From contig CANNGH010000002.1 in NCBI GenBank assembly GCA_947504115.1, positions 248,001-312,000 on the forward strand: a stretch of DNA of 64,000 bases. The letters are read 5' to 3'. Origin of the DNA: an uncultured Sedimentitalea sp. Lineage in GTDB: Bacteria; Pseudomonadota; Alphaproteobacteria; Rhodobacterales; Rhodobacteraceae. The notes beneath the pieces were generated by a model. It did not search any database, was not told the DNA's origin, and saw only the letters and a program-made list of their open reading frames with translations. Of this stretch, positions 36,786 through 45,662 are shown in pieces; position 1 is the stretch's first letter; the number at the start of each line of letters is the position of its first letter. The position numbers were made by a program, and so were the translations under genes.

Positions 36786-37703
36786 ATGAACGACTACGAC
36801 ATCTTCGCGACTTCTCCCGACGAAGTCCTTCAGGACAGCGCGACACTTCGAGCCGACGACTGGCGACTGCTTCTTCGTCTGTCTCTGCCGCGCGTCCTGA
36901 ATGAGCCGCGCGGCGGCTCCCGAAAGCGTGCGCTTGTCGTCGATGTTGAAACTACAGGGCTGTCGCCAGCGGTCGACGAGGTTATCCAACTGGCGATGCT
37001 GCCCTTCATCTACGAGCCTGAAACCGGCCGGATCCTCGAGATTGAGCACGACTGCGCCTTTGAGGGCCTCCGTGAACCCGCGACACCCATCTCCGACGAG
37101 GCAATGCTCGTTACCGGCATCACACAGGAAACGTTGGAGAGCCGTCGGATCGAGACCAAGGTTGTCGAGGAAATCGTCGCCGGTGTGGACCTTGTTGTGG
37201 CCCACAATGCTGCGTTCGATCGGCTGATGGTGGAGAAGCACTGGAACTGCTTCGCCGAAAAGCCGTGGTCCTGCTCGCTTGCGAGCGTAGACTGGCTTCG
37301 AGAGGGATACTCGGCCGGCAAGTTGGACTACCTCGGCATGCGTTTCGGGTGGTTCTACGACGCCCATCGTGCGCTCGCCGATTGCGAGGCCTGCCTAGCG
37401 CTTCTCGCACAAGAGCTACCGGTTTCTGGCCGCAGGGTCATGTCGGTCGTTCGGGAGGCTGCGTTTCGGGAGGAGCATCTCATCTGCGCTGTAGACGCCC
37501 CTTTCGATCTCCGCCTTAGGCTAAAGGAGCGGGGCTACCGATGGCGTCCGGCCGAGCTTCCCTCTGGCAAAGTTTGGTGGACGATCACCCTCGATCCCGA
37601 GACCGAGATCGCATGGCTCAGATCCGAGATCTACGGACGCGAAGCAACTGTCCCGACCCGGAAGGTGACCGCGATGAATCGGTTCTCCGAGCGGATTTGC
37701 TAG
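36786..37703 (+). CDS. DEDDh-type 3'-5' exonuclease with C-terminal accessory domain
   Basis: The protein has the DnaQ-like exonuclease motifs in order: ExoI LVVDVETTGLSPAVDEVIQL (D-x-E), ExoII VVAHNAAFDRLM, ExoIII YDAHRALADCEACLALL (H-x4-D). These chelate two metal ions for 3'-5' hydrolysis of DNA or RNA. The last ~80 residues (VDAPFDLRLRLKERGYRWRP, then WWTITLDPETEIAWLRSEIY) form a small domain of the kind appended to alphaproteobacterial exonucleases, probably nucleic-acid binding. ATG at 36786 with AAGG upstream is preferred to the track GTG at 36744. Second gene of the block. Confidence 0.8.
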   Translation: MNDYDIFATSPDEVLQDSATLRADDWRLLLRLSLPRVLNEPRGGSRKRALVVDVETTGLSPAVDEVIQLAMLPFIYEPETGRILEIEHDCAFEGLREPATPISDEAMLVTGITQETLESRRIETKVVEEIVAGVDLVVAHNAAFDRLMVEKHWNCFAEKPWSCSLASVDWLREGYSAGKLDYLGMRFGWFYDAHRALADCEACLALLAQELPVSGRRVMSVVREAAFREEHLICAVDAPFDLRLRLKERGYRWRPAELPSGKVWWTITLDPETEIAWLRSEIYGREATVPTRKVTAMNRFSERIC

Positions 37704-38032
37704 ACAGCGACCGGAGGTAGCTGTTGGCAGGATGGATCGGTAGCGCTCCTCGCGGGCCTGAGCACCACCTTCGATCAAGAACCTTCAAGCTTTCATCCGA
37801 CAGTCGGAGCCCTGATTTCGCAGCGGACCCACCAAAAGGCAAGCGGCACGCCCCCCAATCCCCGTTGGCACCGCCTTGTTCCCGTGAGCGGTTTGACGAC
37901 CCCCTCGCCTCGTCGGCTTTGAACGAGAGCGCTCGGGAACTCCGAAAAAACTTCGTTGCATCTCAGACTTGGGCGCGTCAAGTTCGCGCATAGGGCGCAT
38001 CGAGCCAGTTTTTTCAGCACGACGAAGTACGG
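37704..38032. other. Gap between exonuclease and helicase genes
   Basis: About 330 bp without a supported gene; the plus-strand run 37724-37993 lacks a ribosome binding site and family-like sequence. A separate promoter for the helicase gene may lie here, or the block was interrupted by a lost gene. Confidence 0.4.
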
Positions 38033-40123
38033 ATGCAAATCGAACTCACATCGGAACAGTCCAAAGCCGTTGAGGCAGTTCGTAGTTTCCTCATGGATGA
38101 CACGGCCGACGTTTTCGTCCTCGCGGGAAGCGCCGGGACCGGCAAGACGACGATGATCGCGAGGCTCGTCGAGGTTGTCGCGGAGATGAAGCTTTCCTGC
38201 GCGCTGGCGGCGCCTACCGGGCGCGCGGCCCGGATCCTGGGGGACAAGGTCGCGCAGGCCACGGGCTGGGAGGTCCAAGCCAAGACCATCCACAGCCTGA
38301 TTTACGCGCTCGACAGGCTTGAGGTGAACGAGGAGGCGGAGGCCGTGAACGATCCTGGCCTGCGATGGTTCTTTCCGCTCGCGGAGGACGAGCCGGCAAT
38401 GTCGGTCCTCATCGTTGACGAGGCGTCCATGGTCGGCGACCGGGAAGTCCGTGGTGACGTGATCCGTTTCGGGTCTGGCCGTCTTCTCAAGGACCTCGTT
38501 ACCTTCGCGCGGTCCCGGCGCAGAGAGGGCTCCGACGATCGGCTCGTCAAGCTTCTCTTCGTGGGCGACCCAGCTCAGTTGCCTCCGGTCGGAGAGGAAG
38601 AATCGCCGGCCCTATCGCCGCAGCGACTCGAAGCCGAGTTCGGGCTGACGGTGTCCACCTTCCAGCTCGGAACGGTGATGCGCCAGCGCGAGGGCAGCGC
38701 AATCCTTGAGCGGGCCACCGAGATTCGGAAGGCGATCGCCGCCGAAGTCTTCAACGCTTTCTCGTTGGAGCCGGATGGCGAGGAGATCATCCGGATCGAG
38801 TCCGAGGTCGCATTCGACGTCCTGGAGCGGAGCGTGCGATCGCGCGGCTCGAGCGTGGCTGTTGTCCGGTCCAACGCCGCCGCGCTGGAGTACAATCGCG
38901 GCATCCGCGAGCGGCTCTGGGGCGACGCGTCGCGCCCTGTGCAGGTCGGCGATATCCTGTTGGTGAACCGCAACGCCCACTTGGTCTCCCTGCGCAACGG
39001 CGATCTCGTCAAGGTGCTGGACGTGACGCCGACAGCCGAGCGCGCCTCCGTGCCGGTCAAGGGCGGAGGGAGCGTCGAACTCTCCTTCCGGGACGCAACC
39101 GTCGCCTACAGGGAGGCCGACGGGACCGTCGTCAGACTGCCGTGCAAAATACTCGAGAACCTTCTCGACTCTCCGGGGCGGGAATTGACGCCCCTCGAAC
39201 AGCGGGCGCTCCTCGTTCACTTCCGCCAGCGGAACCCGCAGCTGAAGCCCAAGTCCAGAGAGTTCGCCAAGAATCTCAGAGCGGACCCGTACTTCAACGC
39301 AGTCCAGGTAAAATTCGGCTATGCCATGACATGCCACAAGGCGCAGGGCGGCGAGTGGGACGAAGTGCTGGTGGACTTCGCCGACGTCGGGGGCGCCCGG
39401 AACCGCGCCTTCTTCCGCTGGGCGTATACCGCGCTTACCCGCGCCAAACGCCGTCTATACGTCGTCGAGCCGCCTGACTTCGACGTAATCTCAGCGGACA
39501 TGTGGGGCGAGATCGATGTCGCCGAGGAGGTCACATGCACTGGCGAGTCGGAGGCCGCCAAGCTAGATCCCGATTGGGATCGGTTCTCTTTCTCAACGGC
39601 AACGGCCACACTGCTGCCTCGGCATCGACAGCTTCGGGAACGCTGGTCAGCCCGAGGCATCGATGTCGCAAGACTGGCGCATCTCGAATACTGTGAGCGC
39701 TACACCTTGGTGCGGGACGGGGCAACAGCAGAACTCCAGTACTACTACAACGGCAAGAACCTTCTCCGCCGGTTTGGGCCCACTCCCGGCACGCGCTCGG
39801 ATGAGAGCCTTCTTGCGGAAGCACTGTCCGCGTTCGACGGGCTGGAAGGTCCTCATGACCGCGAAGAACCGGATGAGTTCGTGGCCGACTTCCTGAAACG
39901 CCTCGACGCGTCGCTCGATGGGGCTGAGATACGCCGTACATCGTTCAAGTTGATGCCTTATCGGCTACGCGTTTCCTTTGCCGACGGTTCTCGGCGCGGC
40001 GACATCGACTTCACCTACGATGGCTCCAAGACATGGACGGCAGCACAGGAGGTCGGGGGACCAGGCGCAAGCGGCGGACTGTACAGCGAGGTTCAGCGGC
40101 TGATGAAGCAGCTGAAAAACTAG
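38033..40123 (+). CDS. RecD-like SF1 DNA helicase
   Basis: The 696-aa protein has SF1 helicase motifs: Walker A FVLAGSAGTGKTTMIARL, motif Ia ALAAPTGRAARILG, Walker B VLIVDEASMVGD, motif III LLFVGDPAQLPPVGEEE, and the late motif YAMTCHKAQGGEWDEVLVDF followed by RWAYTALTRAKRRLYVV. This is the RecD/TraA-type core, without an N-terminal nuclease. About 170 C-terminal residues are unassigned. It probably unwinds DNA 5'-3'. It ends 3 bp before the TPR protein gene, so the two are coupled, and it may work with the upstream exonuclease. Confidence 0.85.
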   Translation: MQIELTSEQSKAVEAVRSFLMDDTADVFVLAGSAGTGKTTMIARLVEVVAEMKLSCALAAPTGRAARILGDKVAQATGWEVQAKTIHSLIYALDRLEVNEEAEAVNDPGLRWFFPLAEDEPAMSVLIVDEASMVGDREVRGDVIRFGSGRLLKDLVTFARSRRREGSDDRLVKLLFVGDPAQLPPVGEEESPALSPQRLEAEFGLTVSTFQLGTVMRQREGSAILERATEIRKAIAAEVFNAFSLEPDGEEIIRIESEVAFDVLERSVRSRGSSVAVVRSNAAALEYNRGIRERLWGDASRPVQVGDILLVNRNAHLVSLRNGDLVKVLDVTPTAERASVPVKGGGSVELSFRDATVAYREADGTVVRLPCKILENLLDSPGRELTPLEQRALLVHFRQRNPQLKPKSREFAKNLRADPYFNAVQVKFGYAMTCHKAQGGEWDEVLVDFADVGGARNRAFFRWAYTALTRAKRRLYVVEPPDFDVISADMWGEIDVAEEVTCTGESEAAKLDPDWDRFSFSTATATLLPRHRQLRERWSARGIDVARLAHLEYCERYTLVRDGATAELQYYYNGKNLLRRFGPTPGTRSDESLLAEALSAFDGLEGPHDREEPDEFVADFLKRLDASLDGAEIRRTSFKLMPYRLRVSFADGSRRGDIDFTYDGSKTWTAAQEVGGPGASGGLYSEVQRLMKQLKN

Positions 40124-40126
40124 GAT

Positions 40127-41575
40127 ATGGACTCAAAAGAGATTTTTGCGCTGCGCCGCGCAGGAAAATCCGCAGAGGCGCTGGAAGCAGCCCGCGCCAG
40201 CCTCTTGGGGCATGAAAACGACCTCTGGTTTTTACGGGCCTATGCTTGGGCAATCTACGATCAGGCCAAAAAGATCGTAGAGGACCACGAGCAGAAACGA
40301 CTTTCCGATTCCGCGATGGGCCACCGCATCTCGCCGTATATGCGCGAATTCTCGCAGATAGGCGCTCCCCTCCGTGGCGATACAGCCTTCTCGCAGATGC
40401 TACGCCTTGCCGGAAAGGTTTCCCGCCATTGGCCGGATTTTCTCGCTTTTGCGCAATGGGCCGGCATCGACGGTTTTGAGGCCGAGGACCTAGCGCCCTT
40501 CGTCACCGAGGACGGCAGGCGGGTCGACAGCCTGCAGCGCAGGTTCGTCCGTGCGGTTGCTCGAGAGGCTGCATCCGCGGCGGCTGAGGGGCGTCGGGAC
40601 TCCGATCCGGTCCGTTGGGCGCTAACGATCCTGGCACAAGCGCTTGCGGAAGATCCGACCGACCAGTGGCTCAATTACTACCAGAGCAAGATCGACCTGA
40701 GCGAGGATCGGTTTCAAGACGCAGTGCGTCGTCTCGTACCGATATTGCGAAGGCAGTCGAGAGCCGCCTGGCCTTGGGCCCTGCTCGGCGAGATACTCGA
40801 AAAGACGCAGCCCGCGAAGGCCGTGGTTTGCTACGTCCATGCCACGGAACTGGCGCGGGACGAGCAGGAGGTTGCGCGCGTCCGGATTCGGCTGGCCGAG
40901 CTTCTGGCAGCGCAGGAGAGGTTCGACGAAGCGGCCTTTCAGGCACACCTAGCAGCGCGTTATCGCGAAGAGCATGGTTTCAAGACGCCGGCGGAACTGT
41001 CGCGGCTGCTGCAGAGCGATTGGTACACGCGCGAGTTTCGAACGGATCGGCCGAAGCCTCCGCCGAAGGCCGCGAGCGCGGCGAGAAAACTCCTCGCGGA
41101 GCTTGATGCAAGGCCTGTTGTTTACTCCCTCGGCGTCGTCGAGCACATTAACGAGAAGAAGGCCCTCACTTATGTGGCAACTGGCGTGGAGAGTGGATCT
41201 CCGATGCCCCACGGGCGCTTTCCAGAAATCGCCGAGGTCGAGCCGGGCACTATCGTAGAGATCGGAAGCACCGACCCGGCTGAGAAGCCGACTGACTGGA
41301 GACGGGCCGAGGCCGAAGTAATCCCGGGGTTCTGCGAGGACGTAACGGGCCGGATCGAGCGGCACGAGGGAAACAGCTTCGCCTTCCTTCGCAATCCTCG
41401 CGGCGACGTCTTCGTCCCGCCCGACTTGGCGAAGAAAGTCGGTGACGGTGAGGCCGCAGAACGATCCGTACGAGCCGTACTGCGAAAGGCAAAGAACGGA
41501 AAGGTGGGCTGGAAGGCGCTCAAGTTTCTAAGCAGAGGCCAAGAAGCACCAAGTATCGATTGTGGGGGCCTTTGA
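40127..41575 (+). CDS. TPR-like protein with C-terminal OB-fold (cold-shock-like) segments
   Basis: The 482-aa protein begins MDSKEIFALRRAGKSAEALE, and residues ~1-300 are helical repeats (TPR-like: PWALLGEILEKTQPAKAVVC). The last ~150 residues contain two beta-rich pieces that look like cold-shock or S1-type OB folds (VVYSLGVVEHINEKKALTYV; GRIERHEGNSFAFLRNPRGD, VFVPP). This suggests a scaffold that binds RNA or single-stranded DNA. It starts 3 bp after the helicase stop. I know no named family with certainty. It is the last intact gene of the block. Confidence 0.65.
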   Translation: MDSKEIFALRRAGKSAEALEAARASLLGHENDLWFLRAYAWAIYDQAKKIVEDHEQKRLSDSAMGHRISPYMREFSQIGAPLRGDTAFSQMLRLAGKVSRHWPDFLAFAQWAGIDGFEAEDLAPFVTEDGRRVDSLQRRFVRAVAREAASAAAEGRRDSDPVRWALTILAQALAEDPTDQWLNYYQSKIDLSEDRFQDAVRRLVPILRRQSRAAWPWALLGEILEKTQPAKAVVCYVHATELARDEQEVARVRIRLAELLAAQERFDEAAFQAHLAARYREEHGFKTPAELSRLLQSDWYTREFRTDRPKPPPKAASAARKLLAELDARPVVYSLGVVEHINEKKALTYVATGVESGSPMPHGRFPEIAEVEPGTIVEIGSTDPAEKPTDWRRAEAEVIPGFCEDVTGRIERHEGNSFAFLRNPRGDVFVPPDLAKKVGDGEAAERSVRAVLRKAKNGKVGWKALKFLSRGQEAPSIDCGGL

Positions 41576-41623
41576 GCGCGCTCAGTGGCACTCCGGTTCT
41601 GAGGGGATTTTTGAGAAACGCGC

Positions 41624-41703
41624 GAAAGTTGGTGATGCCCTGAGGGGCGGCATATCATGGCGGTGTTCAGACGCCGTCAATTCTCAATCGAGAAAGGGAT
41701 ATG
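41624..41703 (+). repeat. Orphan left end of the IS256-type element
   Basis: GAAAGTTGGTGATG and the next ~65 bases match 52294-52375 closely (few mismatches, one 2-base gap), but here no transposase follows. It is a solo end of the same IS type. Confidence 0.7.
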
Positions 41704-41706
41704 ATG

Positions 41707-42090
41707 GTGTGGATGCCGCCACCTTGGTGGCATCGCCATGTATCGTCATGGTGACGTCACAGCATAGTGCTCGAAAGGACGCATCAATATGGCACAAGTT
41801 ACCATCATCGGCCTTGATCTGGCAAAAAACGTTTTCCAGGCTCATGGCGCATCCGAGACCGGCGCGGTCGTTTTCCGTAAGAAGCTGACCCGCAATCAGG
41901 TTCTTCCTTTTCTCTCCGAACAACCGAAGTGTATCATTGCGATGGAAGCATGTGCGACCGCACATGGCTGGGCGCGGGAGGTTGGCAGGCTCGGTCACAG
42001 TTCGCGTCTAATCCCGCCACAATACGTGAAGCCTTACGTCAAACGCCAGAAAAACGATATGGCTGATGCTGAAGCAATTGCCGTGCCCAT
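41707..42090 (+). mobile_element. IS110/IS1111-family transposase fragment
   Basis: From the ATG at 41789 the first ~100 codons encode an IS1111-type N-terminus: VTIIGLDLAKNVFQAHGASE, IIAMEACATAHGWAREVG and PYVKRQKNDMADAEAIA (DEDD-like catalytic Asp in the first motif). At about 42090 it changes abruptly into HsdR coding sequence in another frame, so the C-terminal two-thirds are missing. GCCGCCACCTTGGTGG just upstream is a sub-terminal inverted repeat typical of the element end. Confidence 0.75.
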
Positions 42091-42725
42091 AGTTCGTCTC
42101 CTTTGTTGCAGTAAATGCCTTCAAAGGAGCGGCATCAAACCGCGACAGGTCCAGCCAGATCATTCCCTATCAGGATACGGACCTGGAACGCCTGTATGTG
42201 TTTCTGCGCCACCTCGCGACAAAGCTGCCGAAACGCGGCGCTGGGCCTTCCTACCAGTTCGATGACGAGGTGCGGCTTGAATACTATCGTCTTCAGAAAA
42301 TCAGCGAAGGCTCAATCAGCCTTAACGAGGGACAGTCTAATCGGCTCGACGGCCCTTCGGAGGTCGGTAGTGGCGTGCTGCGTGAAGAGGCGGTTCCGCT
42401 GTCGCGCCTAATCGACGTGGTAAATGATCGATTTGGAACAGACTTTAATCAGGCGGACCAACTATTCTTCGATCAAATCATAGAAGCCGCGATCTCTGAC
42501 AATGCACTTCGCCAGGCAGCCATGGTCAACCCTGGCGACAAGTTTGAGCTTGTTTTTAAGAACCTTTTGGAGGCGCTGTTTGTCGAGCGGATGGATCAGA
42601 ACGAGGAGATTTTTGCACGATTCATGAATGACCGATCGTTTCAAAAAGTTGTGACGGGTTGGCTCTCATCTGAAGCCTATCGCAAGCTCAATAGCTCGGC
42701 AGAAGACCAAGCTGATGGAGAGTGA
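42091..42725 (+). pseudogene. HsdR (type I restriction endonuclease) C-terminal fragment
   Basis: The frame begins after a TAG near 42090 and reads FVSFVAVNAFKGAASNRDRS, DLERLYVFLRHLATKLPKRG and LSRLIDVVNDRFGTDFNQAD to a stop at 42725. This is the C-terminal helical domain of HsdR; the nuclease and helicase domains were lost on IS1111 insertion or recombination. The track ORF (42198-42725) is its last part. It lies upstream of a GIY-YIG nuclease as in several type I loci. Confidence 0.72.
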
Positions 42726-42758
42726 CGCGCGACGCGACCTCATCATCCACGGCGGGAG

Positions 42759-43705
42759 TTGTCCGATTTGAAGCCTCGTTCGATCAACATTTTCCTACTT
42801 GATGGCGACCCAAACGGAATCCGCGTCGCGCAGATATCTATGTCTACAATTCAGGCAATCGCCTTCCGAAGGAATCAACTTCGACGCGTCAGGGAGGCGT
42901 TCCCAGAGATTGAGCGCCCAGGAGTGTACCTTCTTATCGGCACAGACGAGAATGAATCCGACCTTCTGATTGCCTATATAGGGGAATCAGAAGGTATAGG
43001 TGCGCGATTATACACTCACAATTCGAATGATGCGGGACGAGATCCGAAGGGCTTTTGGACCGACACCGTGGTGCTCATCAGCAAGGATGAGAACCTGACA
43101 AAGAGCCACGCGCGATACGTGGAGGCCTGCCTTATCCGGGCGGTGGGAGGGAATCCGCGATGGCTTGTTCCGAACAGCAAGCGTCCTTCAGAAGATGCCG
43201 GTAAACTTCCGCTGCCAGACAGGGCGGCCATGGAGGAGTTCGTCGACCAGACGAAGACGCTAGTCGGCGCGCTCGGGTGGGATTTGTTCCGTGAGATGCG
43301 CGGTAGACCGGCTGAGCCAACAGAGCAGTTGAACGCGGCCGGAGTGGACTCTAGCCCAGTCTTTTTTTCAGGGGGGAGGGCTTTAATGCGGAAATGTCGA
43401 TCGCGCAGTCAGGCGACTTTGTGGTCAAGGAGGGTTCGAAGGCCCGCTCGCGCACTACGCCGACCATCCCGAAGGGTGCCCTTGCTCTGAGGGATACTCT
43501 TCTGAAATCAGGCGTTCTTCGAGAGGATGCTGGGTCCCTAATATTCGCCAGTAACTATAGCTTCACGTCGGCATCTGCGGCGGCGGCAACCGTGATCGGA
43601 GCCAGCGCGAACGGACGCATCCTTTGGAAGCTTGCAGATGGCCGATGCTATGCGGATTGGGAAGCTGAAGGCGCTTTGTCACTGGGGGATGTGCACGTCG
43701 GATAA
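42759..43705 (+). pseudogene. GIY-YIG nuclease with DUF4357, frameshifted
   Basis: Two frames (42759-43490 and 43394-43705) form one protein: a GIY-YIG nuclease part (IERPGVYLLIGTDENESDLL, IAYIGESEGIGARL, EACLIRAVGG) followed by a DUF4357 part (RDTLLKSGVLREDAGSLIFA, NGRILWKLADGRCYADWEAE). The break is near 43370, in a seven-T run next to a six-G run; one additional T restores VFFFRGEGFNAEMSIAQ. Start is TTG at 42759 with GGCGGGAG. This nuclease type is often next to hsdR. Slippage mutation or sequencing error are possible. Confidence 0.72.
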
Positions 43706-43934
43706 CGATGCAGAGTTCGACGTCGGTCGCTTTCTCTAGGCGGACGGAACAAGAACTCTGAATACATAAGTGCCAGAGAGATATTTCGCAAAAACAGACG
43801 CTTACGCCACTGAACCGAAATGGAGCTGGTTGACAGGTCGGGAGAATACTCGCCACTAGAGACGGTCTCCCGTCCTCCCGGAGCTGCGGCCAGTTCACAG
43901 CCCCTCGCGCATAACCCTCGAATACAACGAGAAA

Positions 43935-43952
43935 ATCCGGCCGCGGCCGGAT
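43935..43952. repeat. 18-bp perfect palindrome beside the left attachment repeat
   Basis: ATCCGGCCGCGGCCGGAT is a perfect palindrome 26 bp outside the left 15-bp direct repeat. It may be a terminator or a protein-binding site; the surrounding 43706-43978 has no gene. Confidence 0.45.
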
Positions 43953-43978
43953 CGGGAGAACGCTTTCGCAAGGGCAAG

Positions 43979-43993
43979 TGGCGGAGCGAGAGG
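43979..43993 (+). repeat. Left attachment repeat of the tRNA-Ser island
   Basis: TGGCGGAGCGAGAGG is identical to the 3' end (with CCA) of tRNA-Ser at 59256-59270 and marks the distal end of the integrated island. Confidence 0.8.
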
Positions 43994-44110
43994 CCGCCAT
44001 AGACTCATCCGGCATCATACAGAGAACTCCTCGCTCTTATTGTTAATAAACAATATTAATCCTTTCAAACACCGAGACCGTCCGGCATAATCCAAGGCAA
44101 TCTGCTGCAA

Positions 44111-44133
44111 GGTGGGGGATATAATGGGGGATA
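44111..44133 (+). promoter_or_regulatory. G-rich tandem motif at the left island end (putative integrase arm site)
   Basis: GGTGGGGGATATA followed by ATGGGGGATA, i.e. two GGGGGATA units. The same motif with two changes is at 59188-59210, in the same orientation, just inside the other end. It lies 7 bp before the integrase ATG, so integrase binding could also repress its own gene. Confidence 0.55.
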
Positions 44134-44140
44134 TATTTTC

Positions 44141-45448
44141 ATGGGTGATGGCATTCGGAAACCTCAGAAGGCGCTGACAGCACGTTTTGTGGAGACTGTG
44201 ACAGAGCCGGGAAAATACTTTGACGGAAATGGCCTGTATCTTCTCGTGCGCAAAAATGGTGGTAAGCAGTGGGTGCAGCGCATCACCATCCGCGGCAAGC
44301 GTAGCGAAATCGGACTTGGCGGCCCTCCAGCCGTGTCCCTAGCGATGGCACGCAAAGTCGCGCTAGACAACCGCGGCAAGGCGATGCTGGGAGGTGACCC
44401 GCTGGCTGATAAACGGAAGGCGCGCGCGGGACTTACCTTTGCAGAGGCGGTCGACAAGTATCTTGCCGTTAGACTCTCCGAGTTTCACAATGAAAAGCAT
44501 CGCAAGCAATGGCGCTCAACGCTAGAAACCTACGCGTTACCGGTTCTTGGACAAAAACAGGTTTCGGCGATCACCGTGCAAGACATTTTGCGTGTGCTCG
44601 AGCCGATCTGGCACACCAAAACCGAAACAGCAAAGCGGTTGCGCGGTCGGATCGAAAGCGTCACTTCTTGGGCAACCGTTGCCGGGCATCGCACCGGTGA
44701 CAATCCAGCCCGGTGGAAAGGGAACCTATCCGAAATCCTACCTAAGCCCACCAAGATAGCGAAGGGTGGCAATCAGCCTGCACTGGCGCTGACAGACGTG
44801 CCTCGCTGGTGGGCCGATCTGGTTGAGCGCAATGGCATGGCCGCAAAGGCGCTTAGGTTCCTGACTTTGACGGCGGCGCGCTCCGGCGAGGTTCGCGGCA
44901 TGACGTGGGACGAAGTCGACTTTGGTGCCGAGGACAAAACCGACACAACTGACGAAACGCCGCTTGTGACTTCGGCGAAATGGACGATTCCGGCGTCGCG
45001 AATGAAAGGCGGGCGCGAGCACCGTGTCCCGCTGACGCCAGAAGCAGTTGCGCTTTTGCGCGCCCTGCCCCGCATGGAAGATTCGCCCTATGTGTTTTTC
45101 GCACCGCGTGGAGGGATGTTGTCCGATATGTCGATTTCCGCAGTCATGCGCCGGATTCAGGCAGATCAGGAGAAATCGGGAGAAGCTGGCTATATCGATC
45201 CGCGCAGCAAGCGCCCTGCCGTCCCACACGGGCTGCGTTCGACCTTCCGGCAATGGGCGGCGGAACAGGGCTATCCCCGTGACATGGCCGAAATCGCGTT
45301 GGCGCATTTCATCGGCTCCGAAGTCGAGCGGGCCTATCAGCGCAGCGACATGCTGGAGCGGCGCCGGACGATGATGGCAGCTTGGGGCGCTTTTTTGCGC
45401 GGCGAGCAGGATTTCGGCGACAACGTGGTGGCGCTAGCGGCATCCTAG
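44141..45448 (+). CDS. P4-like tyrosine integrase
   Basis: The 435-aa protein has the DUF4102 N-terminal arm-binding domain (FDGNGLYLLVRKNGGKQWVQ), a SAM-like core-binding part (LTFAEAVDKYLAVRLSEF) and the catalytic domain with Arg (AARSGEVRGMTWDEVDF), HxxR (VPHGLRSTFRQWAAEQG) and the nucleophile Tyr in GSEVERAYQRSDMLERRR. It integrates the island at the tRNA-Ser 3' end. The gene is close to the distal attachment repeat (147 bp), while the tRNA lies at the other end. Confidence 0.93.
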   Translation: MGDGIRKPQKALTARFVETVTEPGKYFDGNGLYLLVRKNGGKQWVQRITIRGKRSEIGLGGPPAVSLAMARKVALDNRGKAMLGGDPLADKRKARAGLTFAEAVDKYLAVRLSEFHNEKHRKQWRSTLETYALPVLGQKQVSAITVQDILRVLEPIWHTKTETAKRLRGRIESVTSWATVAGHRTGDNPARWKGNLSEILPKPTKIAKGGNQPALALTDVPRWWADLVERNGMAAKALRFLTLTAARSGEVRGMTWDEVDFGAEDKTDTTDETPLVTSAKWTIPASRMKGGREHRVPLTPEAVALLRALPRMEDSPYVFFAPRGGMLSDMSISAVMRRIQADQEKSGEAGYIDPRSKRPAVPHGLRSTFRQWAAEQGYPRDMAEIALAHFIGSEVERAYQRSDMLERRRTMMAAWGAFLRGEQDFGDNVVALAAS

Positions 45449-45662
45449 AGCCTCGTTCGTCACCGGCAGTGGATGAGCTGGAGCGCAAGTCCTTGTTCCC
45501 GCCAACAGATGAGCCCATCACCTGCGCCAGCGTGTTCGGTCGAAAAAGAGGCTAGCTCAACCTATGCGTTAAAGTCGCCTTCGACACTTGCCTATCTCGC
45601 AACTAGAAGCTAGCACACCATCTGGACCCTAAAATGGCAACTGATGGCGCGAGACTTTAAAG

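Noticed and set aside
43856-43871. GAGACGGTCTCCCG resembling part of tRNA-Ser
   Set aside because: It is on the wrong side and at the wrong distance from the attachment repeat to be a tRNA remnant; likely chance.
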